Positions 16,936 through 26,812 are shown, numbered from the stretch's first letter. The stretch: DNA of 64,000 nt from Halapricum hydrolyticum (GCA_025517565.1 JAOPKD010000009.1:1-64000), one strand, 5' to 3'. Notes: generated by a model not told the origin, from the sequence alone. Numbers and translations: made by a program.

Positions 16936-18999
16936 ATGACCGAGCCACCAACCGACTTCGCAGTACCCAGTGACAAGGATGCCATCACGAGCACACCGGC
17001 CGGTCAGAGCCAACACATATTGGTGACCGCGAATCGGTACGCGGACAACCATAGAGTCGAGTACGACGGAGCAATCATCGAAGAGACCTCAGCGTTTCGA
17101 TCGGACGTCGAACTGTTCTACGATCTGCACACGCTCGTGTGGGATCGAGATCTCGGGGAAACGCACGATGGACGGAACGACGCTATCGAGAGCGCACTCG
17201 ACTGGGCGTCGTCGACCGTTCCGGAACTGAAACTGGAAAATGAGCTTCGATTTGGTGACGGAACCGAGGGTGTCGTCCGACAAGACATCGTCGCGAGTTC
17301 CAATCAGTGTTCGATCCTCGTTCGAAACACCGCGACTTTTGAAACACCACACGAACGGACCTTGTTCACAGTGTTTAATCTTGGGATCAAGGGGCACAGC
17401 CACGAGGATCCGAATGCCGTCCAGTCGGCCCACGTCGTCCACGCCGAGGAGTATGACGCACTGACGGCCACGGACGGGAACCGACATCTCGCGTTCGTGC
17501 AATCTTACGATAATCGGCGTCGCTTCGACGGCCACCGAATCGGAACCACCGGCGAATCACAGGGGCCAGAACGCAGTGCATGGGCGGACGTGTACGAGGA
17601 AAACGATGGATGGATCGACTCGACAGCCTCCGGTATCGGGAATCTCGACGCTGGGTTCGGATTATATGTGGGAGATGCCGAGTCGATAGAGTGGCTCACC
17701 GCGATCGGCTTCGCAAAGGAGAGTGAAGACCGCGCCATCGAACACGCACTGGATGCACTTGACACAGGCTACGACGCAGAACGGGACGACTTTGCCGACG
17801 CGTGGAATGAGTGGAACGACGGGATCACGACAGGGCCGACTGGCGACGAGTTCGTCGACAATCTGTACGAACGGTCACTGACGAGCCTGAAGTGTGCAGA
17901 AGACCACTGTCAGGCGATGATCGCCGGGGCATTCAAGCCGACGGACATGACGTATAAGTTCATCTGGCCACGGGATCAGGTGATCATCATTCAGGCGCTC
18001 GTCGCCGCTGGGGCGTTCGATGAGGCCCGGCAAGCGCTCGACTGGCTCGACCGCGTACAGATCACCGACACCGACGAGGAGACCGCCGACGATCGAGGAA
18101 TCGACCGGCGCGGTACGTGGTGGCAGAACTACTACACCACCGGCGAACCCCACTGGCGCGCCCTCCAACTGGATCAGGTCGGCGGACCGATCTACGCCCA
18201 CTGGCTACTCTGGCAGGAAACCGACGACAAGGAACTTCTCGACTCCCATTACGAGATGAGCGAACTCGCGGCGGAGTTCCTCTTAGAGTGGGATAATGGG
18301 TACGGATTCCCGGAGAAGCATCAAGATCCGTGGGAAGAGGTTTGGGGCTACTCGACCGAAGGGAGCGCTGCCGCGATCGCCGGCCTACGCTGTATGGCCG
18401 AGATGGCGGACGCGGTTGATGACGAGGATTTCGCTATCGACTGTCGCGAACGGGCGAGCGTCTGGGCCGAAAACTTCCAGCAGTACTGTTATCGGGAAGG
18501 GACGGCGTACGGCGATCATTACGTGACTGCGGGCGAACCCGAGCACGGGACGCCGGCACCCGACGGTCGACCGGACGCGGCCGCGTTCATGGCCTATTGG
18601 CCGTGGAACGTACTCGATAGCGACGACGACACTCTCGTCTCGACCGTCGAACTCGCCGATGATCCGGTCTGGAAGGCCGATGGCACGCCGTGTGTCGGGC
18701 GATATCCCGGGGACGTCTACACACCGAGTCGGACCGCCGAGGACGGCGGCTGGCCCCTGTGTGAGGCGTATGCCGACGTGGTTCGCTGGCGCTCGGGGGT
18801 CGATCCGGGCGCAGTTGAGGACTTTGTGACCGACCACGCTGGAGAGTGGACGACTTCGGCAGGACTACTCCCCGAGCGAGTCGACGGCGACGGGACAGTC
18901 ACCTGGAATTCAAATCTTCAGTGGAGTCAGGCGATGTATGTCCTCTTGGTCGAGAGTCACCGCCGAAACGAGCCGTACGGGATGGCTCCTGGAGAGTAG
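16936..18999 (+). CDS. Glycoside hydrolase family 15 glucoamylase-like enzyme
   Basis: 687 residues from the ATG at 16936. The N-terminal about 270 residues form the beta-sandwich domain seen in prokaryotic glucoamylases and glucodextranases; the rest is an (alpha/alpha)6 barrel. Family motifs are IWPRDQVIIIQAL, DPWEEVWGYSTEG with the likely catalytic acid at E467 or E468, and LLPERVDGDG with the second glutamate E647. It hydrolyses terminal alpha-glucosidic bonds. No signal peptide is seen, so it probably acts on intracellular glycogen or imported oligosaccharides. Length is normal for the family. Confidence 0.93.
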   Translation: MTEPPTDFAVPSDKDAITSTPAGQSQHILVTANRYADNHRVEYDGAIIEETSAFRSDVELFYDLHTLVWDRDLGETHDGRNDAIESALDWASSTVPELKLENELRFGDGTEGVVRQDIVASSNQCSILVRNTATFETPHERTLFTVFNLGIKGHSHEDPNAVQSAHVVHAEEYDALTATDGNRHLAFVQSYDNRRRFDGHRIGTTGESQGPERSAWADVYEENDGWIDSTASGIGNLDAGFGLYVGDAESIEWLTAIGFAKESEDRAIEHALDALDTGYDAERDDFADAWNEWNDGITTGPTGDEFVDNLYERSLTSLKCAEDHCQAMIAGAFKPTDMTYKFIWPRDQVIIIQALVAAGAFDEARQALDWLDRVQITDTDEETADDRGIDRRGTWWQNYYTTGEPHWRALQLDQVGGPIYAHWLLWQETDDKELLDSHYEMSELAAEFLLEWDNGYGFPEKHQDPWEEVWGYSTEGSAAAIAGLRCMAEMADAVDDEDFAIDCRERASVWAENFQQYCYREGTAYGDHYVTAGEPEHGTPAPDGRPDAAAFMAYWPWNVLDSDDDTLVSTVELADDPVWKADGTPCVGRYPGDVYTPSRTAEDGGWPLCEAYADVVRWRSGVDPGAVEDFVTDHAGEWTTSAGLLPERVDGDGTVTWNSNLQWSQAMYVLLVESHRRNEPYGMAPGE

Positions 19000-19178
19000 G
19001 TGGACTCATACCGACTGTTGTAGGGATTTATCCGATTCAGCGAGTTCTGTCGATCAGTGGAGTGACTGTCCGCACCAATCGATTCAGGCAGGTGATCGTA
19101 TTCGCTGTCGAAAGCGTCCATGCGATCGAACCGAACCGCCGGGAGAGCTTCTTTGTCGTCGACGTTATCGAAATAGAT

Positions 19179-19433
19179 ATGCCCGACTTCGACGCCCTCG
19201 TGATCGGCGGCGGAACAGGCAACAACGTGGCTGCAGCGCCAGCCGACGCCGGACTAGAGATTGTACTCGTCGAACCGGGTCCGCTCGACGAGACACTCGT
19301 CGGGTTCTACGCCTGGGCCGGGGAGGCAGCCTCCCCAATCGAAGACCCAAATCTGACGAACCAAGCCAACCTCGAAGCGAATCCTGATCAAGAACCGGTG
19401 GACGTCTTCTGGGAGTCATTTCCGAAAGAGTAA
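19179..19433 (+). pseudogene. Chimeric ORF: flavoprotein N-terminus joined to regulator C-terminus
   Basis: 84 codons. The first about 38 (MPDFDALVIGGGTGNNVAAA and on to VEPGP) copy the start of the flavoprotein at 20647. The last about 47 (ETLVGFYAWAGEAAS through to PVDVFWESFPKE) copy the end of the wHTH regulator at 16200. Upstream DNA from about 19123, and more loosely from 19045, also matches the flavoprotein promoter region. The join lies near 19292. The product has half an FAD motif and no DNA-binding domain, so it is probably non-functional debris of recombination, though the frame is open. Confidence 0.75.
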
Positions 19434-19501
19434 CAGTTCGGGGAGTTCATCGAGATATAACGTACAGTAACTGATTTTGTGTCCACTGATACGACCAGAA
19501 A

Positions 19502-20377
19502 ATGAAATACGAGTACACCGGCGACATCCACAGAGAACTTGTCGAATCATATCGAGCAGACGAATCTCCGTTTCCAACGTACTCCTCACGGACCTATCCT
19601 CGTCGCGATTTCCTGCGTGACGAACCCCTGCTTCTCAAACAGCTCATGTTCCCTCGGTGCTGGAACGCGACAGAGTTACTGAATGATCCCGATGAAACTC
19701 GCACCCATCTGACGGCGCTCGGTCGCTGCATACAGAACGGCATCACAGCCTATTCGGACCACGACGAGGAGGTCTTGACTGCGATCGTCGACGGAACGCT
19801 TGACCGGTTGCCGGCGGTTCGACGTGCCCTCAAAAAAGACGTTGAGGCCGCGTATAAAGGCGATCCCGCAGCAAAGAGCTACTGTGAGATCATCCGATCG
19901 TATCCCGGATTCCACGCGATCATGTCTCACCGTATTGCGCATATCCTCTACGAGGAGGATATCTTCTCTTACGCCCGGGAACTCGCTGAGTACACGAAAA
20001 CCGAGACAGGCATCGACATCCACCCAGGTGCGGAGATTGGCGAGTACTTTTTCGTCGATCACGGGTCCGGAGTCGTCATCGGCGAGACGACGACGGTTGG
20101 CGACTGGGTCCGGATCTACCAGAACGTCACTCTTGGCGCTCTCCACTTCGAAGAAGACGAAGAAAGCGAGGAACACATGCTTGCGAAAGACTATAATCGC
20201 CATCCCGACATCGGCGACCACGTCGTTATTGGCGCTGGAAGCAACGTACTCGGGACGATTGAGATTGGCGATCATGTGAGTATCGGTGCGAACTCCTGGG
20301 TGACTGACGATGTGCCCGACAACACGAGCGTGTTCATTGCTGATCACCCCAAGCAAAAGCAAAAATCGAACAGGTAG
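19502..20377 (+). CDS. cysE: Serine O-acetyltransferase (EpsC/CysE type)
   Basis: 291 residues. A helical N-terminal domain precedes a left-handed beta-helix from about residue 180: GIDIHPGAEIGEYFFVDHGS, then GVVIGETTTVGDWVRIYQN, then HVVIGAGSNVLG and HVSIGANSWVTDD. The catalytic-type His-Gly and Asp-His pairs are present. It makes O-acetylserine for cysteine synthesis from serine and acetyl-CoA. The short C-terminal tail lacks an obvious CysK-binding Ile. Its place among thiol-redox genes fits a need for cysteine or gamma-glutamylcysteine. Confidence 0.93.
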   Translation: MKYEYTGDIHRELVESYRADESPFPTYSSRTYPRRDFLRDEPLLLKQLMFPRCWNATELLNDPDETRTHLTALGRCIQNGITAYSDHDEEVLTAIVDGTLDRLPAVRRALKKDVEAAYKGDPAAKSYCEIIRSYPGFHAIMSHRIAHILYEEDIFSYARELAEYTKTETGIDIHPGAEIGEYFFVDHGSGVVIGETTTVGDWVRIYQNVTLGALHFEEDEESEEHMLAKDYNRHPDIGDHVVIGAGSNVLGTIEIGDHVSIGANSWVTDDVPDNTSVFIADHPKQKQKSNR

Positions 20378-20646
20378 CTCGACCACAAACTGATCGACAC
20401 GTCGAACCAGAACCTAGTTGACTGTGAGAATCACCGGACACGGCCACTACTACGAGGACCGGGACTGGAAAGAAAGGAGAAACGTGGAACTCTCGCGTTC
20501 TGTCGATAATCTTCACTGCCGTCAATGCCTGAATCGGATCAAATCGAACGGCGTATCCGAGGCCGTTTTTATGCCTGTAGCCCGTCCGTGCAATCAAACC
20601 GAACCGCCGGAGGAGCTTCATTGTCGTCGACGTTGTCAAAATAAAT

Positions 20647-22008
20647 ATGGCCGACTTTGACGTCCTCGTGATCGGTGGCGGAACAGGCAACAACGTGGCT
20701 GCAGCGGCAGCCGACGCCGGACTAAAGGCGGCACTCGTTGAACCGGGTCCACTCGGTGGGACGTGTCTCAACCGGGGATGCAACCCCTCGAAAATGCTCA
20801 TTCAAGCTGCCAACGCGGTGAACCACGTTCGTGCCGCCGAGCAGTTCCACGTCGACGCCACCCTCAACGGCATCGACCACGCCGCAGTCGTGGACGAGAT
20901 GGACGACTTGCTCGGGGGAATCGCGGAAGACATGGAGGCACGCTACCGCGATAAGGAGAATCTCACGCTGTTCAAAGAACGCACGGAGTTCGTCGACGAG
21001 CGGACGGTTCGTCTTGAGGGTGAAGCTGTCACGGCCGAGAAAGTGGTCGTCGCAGCTGGGAGCCGCCCCATCGTACCACCGATCGACGGCCTTGATGACG
21101 TGGACTACCTCACGAGTCAGGATGCCCTGTACCTCCGAGAGACGCCCGAGAGCCTCGTTATTCTCGGGGGAGGATACATCGCTGTCGAGCTGGGATACTT
21201 TTTCGACGCGATGGGAACGGACGTGACCATCGTCGAGATGGTGGACTCGCTGGTCCACCGGGAGGACGGCGATGTCGCCGAGGCGTTCACCGACATCGCG
21301 GCCGACCGCCACGACGTGTACACCGGTCACCGGGTGACTGCCGTCGAGGAAACGGGCGAGAGATATGCCGTCCACGCCGAAACCGAAACCAGCGACGAGA
21401 CCACCGTCGAGGGGAGCGAGGTACTGGTTGCACTCGGACGCCGCCCCAACAGCGACACGCTCAACCTCGAGACTGCAGGCATCGACGTCGACGATCGAGG
21501 CTTCATCGAGACCGACGAGTACCTGCAGACCACCGCCGAGAACGTCTGGGCGCAGGGCGACATCGCGGGCAACGCCCTGTTCAAACACTCTGGGGACTAC
21601 GAGACCCACCACACGGTTGCGAACGTCGTCCACGGGGAGTCGCGGGCGATCGACCTCTCGGCGATGCCCCACACGATCTTCACCGAGCCACAGATCGCCG
21701 GCGTCGGGGAGACCAAGGAGGAACTCGACGACGAGGGCACCGAGTACGTCGTCGGGCGGGCCGACTACGCGGACTCGGCGATGGGTCGGGCGAAGAAGCT
21801 CGACCACGGCTTCGTGAAAGTCCTCGCGTCGCCGGACGGCGAGATCCTGGGTGCCCACGCTATCGGGTACGAGGCCTCGACGCTATTGCACGAGGCCGTT
21901 CTCGCGATGCGTACTGGTGCGACCGTCGACGACGTCGCCGGGACGATTCACGCTCACCCGACGCTGAGCAAGGTGGTCGAGGCGGCGTTCCAGGATGTCC
22001 CTCTCTAA
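20647..22008 (+). CDS. MerA/dihydrolipoamide-dehydrogenase-like flavoprotein disulfide reductase
   Basis: 453 residues, class I pyridine nucleotide-disulfide oxidoreductase. It has an FAD motif at VIGGGTGNNVAAA, a redox-active pair C40-LNRG-C45 (GGTCLNRGCNPSK), an NAD(P) motif at ILGGGYIAVELG, a second FAD segment NVWAQGDIAGN, and a dimer-interface end HAHPTLSKVVEAAF with the catalytic His. The substrate disulfide is not known; lipoamide, mycothione-like or bis-gamma-glutamylcystine are options. No lipoyl enzymes are near. Paralogs lie at 40068 and 57411. Confidence 0.9.
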   Translation: MADFDVLVIGGGTGNNVAAAAADAGLKAALVEPGPLGGTCLNRGCNPSKMLIQAANAVNHVRAAEQFHVDATLNGIDHAAVVDEMDDLLGGIAEDMEARYRDKENLTLFKERTEFVDERTVRLEGEAVTAEKVVVAAGSRPIVPPIDGLDDVDYLTSQDALYLRETPESLVILGGGYIAVELGYFFDAMGTDVTIVEMVDSLVHREDGDVAEAFTDIAADRHDVYTGHRVTAVEETGERYAVHAETETSDETTVEGSEVLVALGRRPNSDTLNLETAGIDVDDRGFIETDEYLQTTAENVWAQGDIAGNALFKHSGDYETHHTVANVVHGESRAIDLSAMPHTIFTEPQIAGVGETKEELDDEGTEYVVGRADYADSAMGRAKKLDHGFVKVLASPDGEILGAHAIGYEASTLLHEAVLAMRTGATVDDVAGTIHAHPTLSKVVEAAFQDVPL

Positions 22009-22080
22009 ACGGCCTCGTCAGAAGACACCATCTCAGTACCCACTTGTAGGTGATATTATGCCATCTCAATCGATGACTGG

Positions 22081-22965
22081 ATGACGTTGAAAACGTTTCA
22101 CGAGCGGCTAGATTCGTTATTCGAACTCCGAACGAATCTTCGAGCCGCAGCTATCGACCTGTTCTCACAGGAGTTCTCCTATTCGACGGGGTATTTCGCT
22201 ACAATACTGAACGGCTGTTTGTTCGCGCCGTCGCTGCTCACCTTCTGGTTCGTCAATGGCCTCATCGACTTCTCCACCGCCATCACTATCGGTGCGGTCG
22301 CCACACCCGCCGGCCTACAGATACGACTGCTCGCATACGTCCTGCTGATCCCGACGTTCTTTCTCGTGAGGGTCAGTATCCATCTGCTCCACCCGACGCA
22401 CCGGCAACAGATTCTGGGGGGATCGTGTCCAAACGCCCGACTGTTGAGCCTCGACTGGTTCAGCATGGGGATTCTCGCGACAGGGCTTCCGCTTGCCCTA
22501 CAGGACTTCGGCCCATGGCTGGGAATGAATACCGCGTACCTTCTGGGCCTGTTCGTCCTGCCACGCCCGCTCTCCGCCCGGCGAGGGAAATTCGTCAAAC
22601 TCACCGCGATCGTACTCGGTGTCGCGCTGTTCCTGTATGCAAAGTACGGGCAGGCGATGACGGTGCTACCGCAACCCCAGTTGGTCCTCGGACCGGTCGC
22701 GACGTTCGCCCTCGGAGATGGGGCCACGGAGTGGCTCCTTCGGCTGGTCAATAGCCTACTCTTCGGCCCCCTGCTAGTGGGCATGTTTGGGGTGTTCCTG
22801 AACCACGTCCTTACGCGCCCTGAACTCACCGAGATCCCCCTTCTCCATCACACGCTCCCCCGACGCGATCCCGATTCCGTCGTCGTGGCGAGTGCAGCCC
22901 TGGGCACCACGTTCTATTTACTGGTCGTCACGGCAGCAACCGGGCGAGTTGTTATGGTGCCATAA
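22081..22965 (+). CDS. Polytopic membrane protein of unknown function
   Basis: 294 residues with about six to seven hydrophobic segments (for example near residues 42-60, 75-100, 120-150, 180-200 and 265-285). A cytoplasmic, charged N-terminal about 30 residues precedes them. No transporter or enzyme motif is recognised. The start ATG at 22081 overlaps a run of stop codons in other frames. It stands alone, followed by a 175-base gap. Confidence 0.75.
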   Translation: MTLKTFHERLDSLFELRTNLRAAAIDLFSQEFSYSTGYFATILNGCLFAPSLLTFWFVNGLIDFSTAITIGAVATPAGLQIRLLAYVLLIPTFFLVRVSIHLLHPTHRQQILGGSCPNARLLSLDWFSMGILATGLPLALQDFGPWLGMNTAYLLGLFVLPRPLSARRGKFVKLTAIVLGVALFLYAKYGQAMTVLPQPQLVLGPVATFALGDGATEWLLRLVNSLLFGPLLVGMFGVFLNHVLTRPELTEIPLLHHTLPRRDPDSVVVASAALGTTFYLLVVTAATGRVVMVP

Positions 22966-23140
22966 CAGTCAGTGAAAACAGTTCGATGCGGGTTTATCGC
23001 TTTCGTGGTCTCGGTGACGGTACCTCTCGAATCAGTGGAGCAAGGTGAGGACTGGCCTACGAGGGTCATCGAGCCGTTACGAAAAATACATATCCAAATA
23101 CCCACGCGTACGTTCCTGGCCTGTCCTTGTCGGGCACGAA

Positions 23141-24106
23141 TTACATCTCGGCTCGAAACTCCGTGGCGCGTTGCTCACCGAGGTCCATCAGCTCTTGGAG
23201 GAACGAGGGGCTCCGGTCGACCTTCGTCGAGCAGTGGTACGCCCGTCCCATCTCGATTCGTCGAATCTTGGTCTTCGAAAAGTCGCTCTCTGGGAGGTGG
23301 CCGGCATCGATCCATTCGTTGACTCGTTCGATCACCCGCAGTTCCTGGTTCAGCGAGATGTTGCCCGCGAGTTCGTTGCGCCGGTCGGCGATCTCCTCGA
23401 GCGAGGTCGGTTCGCCTTCGCTTTCTTGCGGGTTGATCTGGATCACCCACAGCTCGTCGGGCTTCCGGTCTGTGCCGACCGTCATCAGATCGTCGACGGG
23501 GGGATTCTGCGAGAAGAGCCCGTCCCAGTGGTAGTGACCGTGGATCTCGACGGCCTCAAACATGGCTGGAACGGCTGCGGACGCCAGGATGGCCTCGGGT
23601 GTCACCTCTTCGTTCACGAACGTCTCGAAGATGCCAGCGTTGATATTGACCGTTCCGACGACGAGTTCGGGCGTGTTCCGGCTACAGAGGTCCGGAACCG
23701 AGTCGAAGTCTATGTGTCGTTCGAGCGTCTCCCGGATTTCGTCCTTGCCCACTTCCGAGCCGGGGATATCGTACGGGCTGACCTGAAGCATCGGCACGCC
23801 AGTGCTCCCAAGCCGCGACAGGCCGACGACGAAATTGTTCATGAATCGATCGAAGAAGCTAGATGCTGACAGGTCCTCCCAGATCGCGTCGAGCAGTTCT
23901 ATCGCCCTGTCCTCGTCGGCCGTGACCAACCCGTACCAGGCCGCAAGCGCGTTGAAGGCGCCGCCGGAGGTCCCGCTGATGCCGACCAGTTCGTATTCGT
24001 CGTCCCACTCTCGGAGGAGCTCTTTCAGTACGCCGGCAGTGAATGCCGTGTGGCTGCCACCGCCTTGACACGCGATGGCGACCTTCGTCGGGTTTTGCTC
24101 ACTCAT
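23141..24106 (-). CDS. phaZh1: Patatin-like PHA depolymerase (PhaZh1-like)
   Basis: 321 residues from the ATG at 24106. The patatin fold has an oxyanion-hole loop CQGGGSHTAFTAG with G16, the nucleophile in a lipase box G-T-S47-G-G, and D195 in HWDGLFSQNPP. These are exactly the positions (Gly16, Ser47, Asp195) I recall for the Haloferax mediterranei PHA depolymerase PhaZh1. It would release 3-hydroxybutyrate from intracellular PHA granules. The gene overlaps the stop of the upstream SDR by eight bases, so the two are co-translated. Confidence 0.88.
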   Translation of the reverse strand: MSEQNPTKVAIACQGGGSHTAFTAGVLKELLREWDDEYELVGISGTSGGAFNALAAWYGLVTADEDRAIELLDAIWEDLSASSFFDRFMNNFVVGLSRLGSTGVPMLQVSPYDIPGSEVGKDEIRETLERHIDFDSVPDLCSRNTPELVVGTVNINAGIFETFVNEEVTPEAILASAAVPAMFEAVEIHGHYHWDGLFSQNPPVDDLMTVGTDRKPDELWVIQINPQESEGEPTSLEEIADRRNELAGNISLNQELRVIERVNEWIDAGHLPESDFSKTKIRRIEMGRAYHCSTKVDRSPSFLQELMDLGEQRATEFRAEM

Positions 24107-24962
24107 AGGTCGTGGTGTAGCCGCCGTCCCAGAGCAGGTCGCCACCATTGAGGTGTTTGCCGTGACCGGAGAAGCCGAACACGAAGAGGTTCGCCACCTC
24201 GACAGGCGTCATCATCTCCTTCGTGCGGGCCTGTCCGAGCATCACGTCCTCGACGACCGCTTGCTTGGAGATGCCACGCTCCTCGGCGGTGTCCTCGATC
24301 TGGTTCACCATCAGCGGCGTGAGGACGTACCCGACGCTGACCGAAAATCCCCGAAGCGTCCCCTCGCCCTCGGCGGCGATCGACCGCGTGAGGCCGTTGA
24401 GGCCGTGCTTGGCGGTGATGTACGCGGGTTTATCCTGGGTCGCGTAGTGGCCGTGGACTGAAGACATGTTGCCGATCGCGCCGACCCCGTCGTCGGTGGC
24501 CCGGATGTGGGGCATCGCGAGTTTCGCGGTCAGGAACGGGGCCCGAAGCATGATGTCCAGGAGGAGGTCGTACTTCTCCATCGGGAATTCGGGAATCGAC
24601 GCGATGTGTTGCATCCCGGCGATGTTCGCCACGTACCGCAGCTCTCCGTAGTCGGCTGCGGTATCGATCATCGACTCGACGTCGTCGTCGTCGGTGAGGT
24701 CAGTCAGAACGGGGTGAATCGTGCCAGGTACATCGAGTTCGTCGGCGAGATCGACGGTCTCTCCAAGACCGTCTTCGTCGATGTCCGCCCCGACGACGGA
24801 GAGTCCATTTGCCGCCAGTGCGACTGCCGTCGTTTGACCGATTCCAGAGGCTGCGCCCGTGACGACCGCGACAGTGTGTGGGCCGAAGTGGGGGTCATCC
24901 AGCACGAGGAGGTCGCCAGCGGTTACCTCCGGTTCTGAGAGGTCGAACGTATTGGTAGACAT
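24099..24962 (-). CDS. bdhA: Short-chain dehydrogenase, probable 3-hydroxybutyrate dehydrogenase (BdhA-like)
   Basis: 287 residues with an N-terminal extension of about 28 residues before the Rossmann motif VVTGAASGIGQTTA. The catalytic residues are S in NMSSVHGHYAT and the Y-x3-K in AYITAKHGLNGL. It resembles D-3-hydroxybutyrate dehydrogenases, which oxidise the monomer to acetoacetate with NAD. Pairing with a PhaZh1-like depolymerase mirrors the phaZh1-bdhA arrangement in Haloferax. No PHA synthase gene is in the window. Confidence 0.85.
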   Translation of the reverse strand: MSTNTFDLSEPEVTAGDLLVLDDPHFGPHTVAVVTGAASGIGQTTAVALAANGLSVVGADIDEDGLGETVDLADELDVPGTIHPVLTDLTDDDDVESMIDTAADYGELRYVANIAGMQHIASIPEFPMEKYDLLLDIMLRAPFLTAKLAMPHIRATDDGVGAIGNMSSVHGHYATQDKPAYITAKHGLNGLTRSIAAEGEGTLRGFSVSVGYVLTPLMVNQIEDTAEERGISKQAVVEDVMLGQARTKEMMTPVEVANLFVFGFSGHGKHLNGGDLLWDGGYTTTYE

Positions 24963-25065
24963 ACTCGTTCAGGAGTACGCCGGCAGCGCGTAAAGAGGTG
25001 CGCCGAGCGTGTAACGCAGGAGCAACGCCAGTCAGTATTCCCCCGAGTTAACGGGTTATGTGTCC

Positions 25066-26055
25066 CTATGCAAGGAATTCGCTTGCGAGCACAATCACGC
25101 CGACGATGGCGAAGACGACACCGAGTGCCGGTTCCATGATCTCGCTGGGAACGTATTTCCCGACCCGGGTGCCGATCGTCCCGCCGATGAGAACCCCAGG
25201 AATCGACCACGCAACGACGTACCAGACGGGCGTAGCAGCGAGGGCGTGGACAGCTGCGCCGGCGATCGCGGCGATCGCGAGGACGAACACGCTCGTCGCG
25301 ATTGCCACCCGTGGGGGCAGGCGACACCGGACAATCAGCTGGGTTGTCGTGATCTCCGGGAGGCCGGCGCTGATCAACCCGGTGATGAACCCGCCGGCGG
25401 TCGCCAGACCGAGGCCGGGCGGGCGCCAGCAGGTGTCGTAGGTGTACGTCTCGCCGTCCGTCGTCTCGATGGTCGTCGTGCCGCGTCTGGTGTTCTTCCG
25501 TTTCAGGAACTCACCTTCTCGCTCGCCCGGGACGCATTCTTCTGGTGGGTCGTAGTAGACGAGGAACGCGCCCAGGAGGAGGAGCCCGGCACCGAACGCG
25601 ATCGTGAGGAGCGCCGTCGGCACGACGTGGGCGGCGAGCGCCCCGACCACGACGGCCGGGACCGCACCGATCAGGAGCCACTTCGCCGTGGCGTAATCGA
25701 CGACCCCTTGTCGGACGTAGTTCAGCAATCCGTTGCCCATCCCAAACACCTCCGTCATGAGCCCCGCTCCGATTGCCTGCGAGGGGGACAGCCCGACGAG
25801 CAACATGAAGAATGGACTGAAGAACAACGCACCGGAGACGCCCGAAGCGAGCGCGACCAGCGAGAAGAGGATCGAAGCCGGGAACACCCACCAGTGGGCA
25901 AGGAACTGATCGACGGGGAATCCCGCCGGCACAGGTAACGATTGTAAGGCGACCGTCCCGACACCGAGACCATTGCCCGCTCCGAGTATCGGGAGGGCGA
26001 ACACTCCCGACAGTCCAACTACTCCACCCACTGCGAGAACCTTTGACCGAATCAT
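25066..26055 (-). CDS. TauE/SafE-family membrane permease
   Basis: 329 residues from the ATG at 26055. It has about eight transmembrane helices with the duplicated family signature: SGVSGALFFSPFFMLLVGLS in the first half and GGFITGLISAGLPEITTTQL in the second. A hydrophilic loop in the middle (FLKRKNTRRGTTTIETTDG) is longer than usual. The family exports or imports small organic or sulfur-containing anions (sulfite, sulfoacetate and similar); the substrate is not shown here. Confidence 0.88.
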   Translation of the reverse strand: MIRSKVLAVGGVVGLSGVFALPILGAGNGLGVGTVALQSLPVPAGFPVDQFLAHWWVFPASILFSLVALASGVSGALFFSPFFMLLVGLSPSQAIGAGLMTEVFGMGNGLLNYVRQGVVDYATAKWLLIGAVPAVVVGALAAHVVPTALLTIAFGAGLLLLGAFLVYYDPPEECVPGEREGEFLKRKNTRRGTTTIETTDGETYTYDTCWRPPGLGLATAGGFITGLISAGLPEITTTQLIVRCRLPPRVAIATSVFVLAIAAIAGAAVHALAATPVWYVVAWSIPGVLIGGTIGTRVGKYVPSEIMEPALGVVFAIVGVIVLASEFLA

Positions 26056-26177
26056 CCTCGCAGACTCCAGGGGGAGACTCGTTCGTCCGGACGCACGGTC
26101 AGCCCGCGTCACTGGTGATTCTGACCTCCAGAATTCCGCCTCCCATCAGTTCTATCAGTATGTTCCATCGTCTCCAT

Positions 26178-26735
26178 CTATTCGAAGAGTGCCGACACGG
26201 TTTCCTCCTCAGGGGTCCAGCCGACGAACTCGCCGCCTTCGAACGGGAGATCGACGGAGGCGATGTAGTTACACAGCCCCACGTAGAAATCCACGAGCAG
26301 ACCGAGCGCGACGATCTCGCCAGACGAGTAGTGCCGGGTCAGGGCGTCGTGAATCTGGTCGGTGACGGTCCCCGACTCGACGGCACGGGCGTACTGGAGT
26401 AGGACGAACTCGGCGTCGTCGAACATGGAGAGGTCGCCCCCGCCGATGGCTTGCATCTCCTGGATCGTGACGCCCTTGTCGCGGGCGATGTCGACGTGCT
26501 GGTGCCACTCGTAGCGAGCCCCACGGGCGCGGGCCACAGTCAGGATGACCAGCTCCTTGCGTCGCTGGCCGAGCTGGTCGTACAGGACGTTCAGGTACTC
26601 CAGCGTCGCCTCAAGGACCTCCGGGTTGTGCGCCCACGCCCGGAAGATGTGGCGATCGCCGAGGTACTCGTCGGTGAACAGGTGGTGATACTCCTCTGGG
26701 ATGTCGTCTAATTCGAGTAGCGGGAGTCGTGACAT
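26178..26735 (-). CDS. Carboxymuconolactone-decarboxylase (AhpD-like) family protein
   Basis: 185 residues, all-helical CMD fold with ELVILTVARARGARYEWHQH in the first repeat and LGLLVDFYVGLCNYIASVDL near the C-terminus. The CxxC of AhpD is replaced by a Glu-Trp-His-Gln-His stretch, so it is not an AhpD-type peroxidase reductase; it is closer to the gamma-carboxymuconolactone decarboxylase subclass. Substrate unknown. It lies alone between the permease and a small membrane protein. Confidence 0.87.
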   Translation of the reverse strand: MSRLPLLELDDIPEEYHHLFTDEYLGDRHIFRAWAHNPEVLEATLEYLNVLYDQLGQRRKELVILTVARARGARYEWHQHVDIARDKGVTIQEMQAIGGGDLSMFDDAEFVLLQYARAVESGTVTDQIHDALTRHYSSGEIVALGLLVDFYVGLCNYIASVDLPFEGGEFVGWTPEEETVSALFE

Positions 26736-26812
26736 GTGTGTCTGTGTAGTATGATTGGTGTAATCGTGGGTCTTGCGGGGATGTTCGCTTCGGCTCGCAA
26801 GTCGGTGTTCCC

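Noticed and set aside
20722..21858. Long minus-strand open frame opposite the flavoprotein at 20647.
   Set aside because: The plus strand encodes a complete, motif-rich oxidoreductase; the antisense frame has no recognisable motifs.
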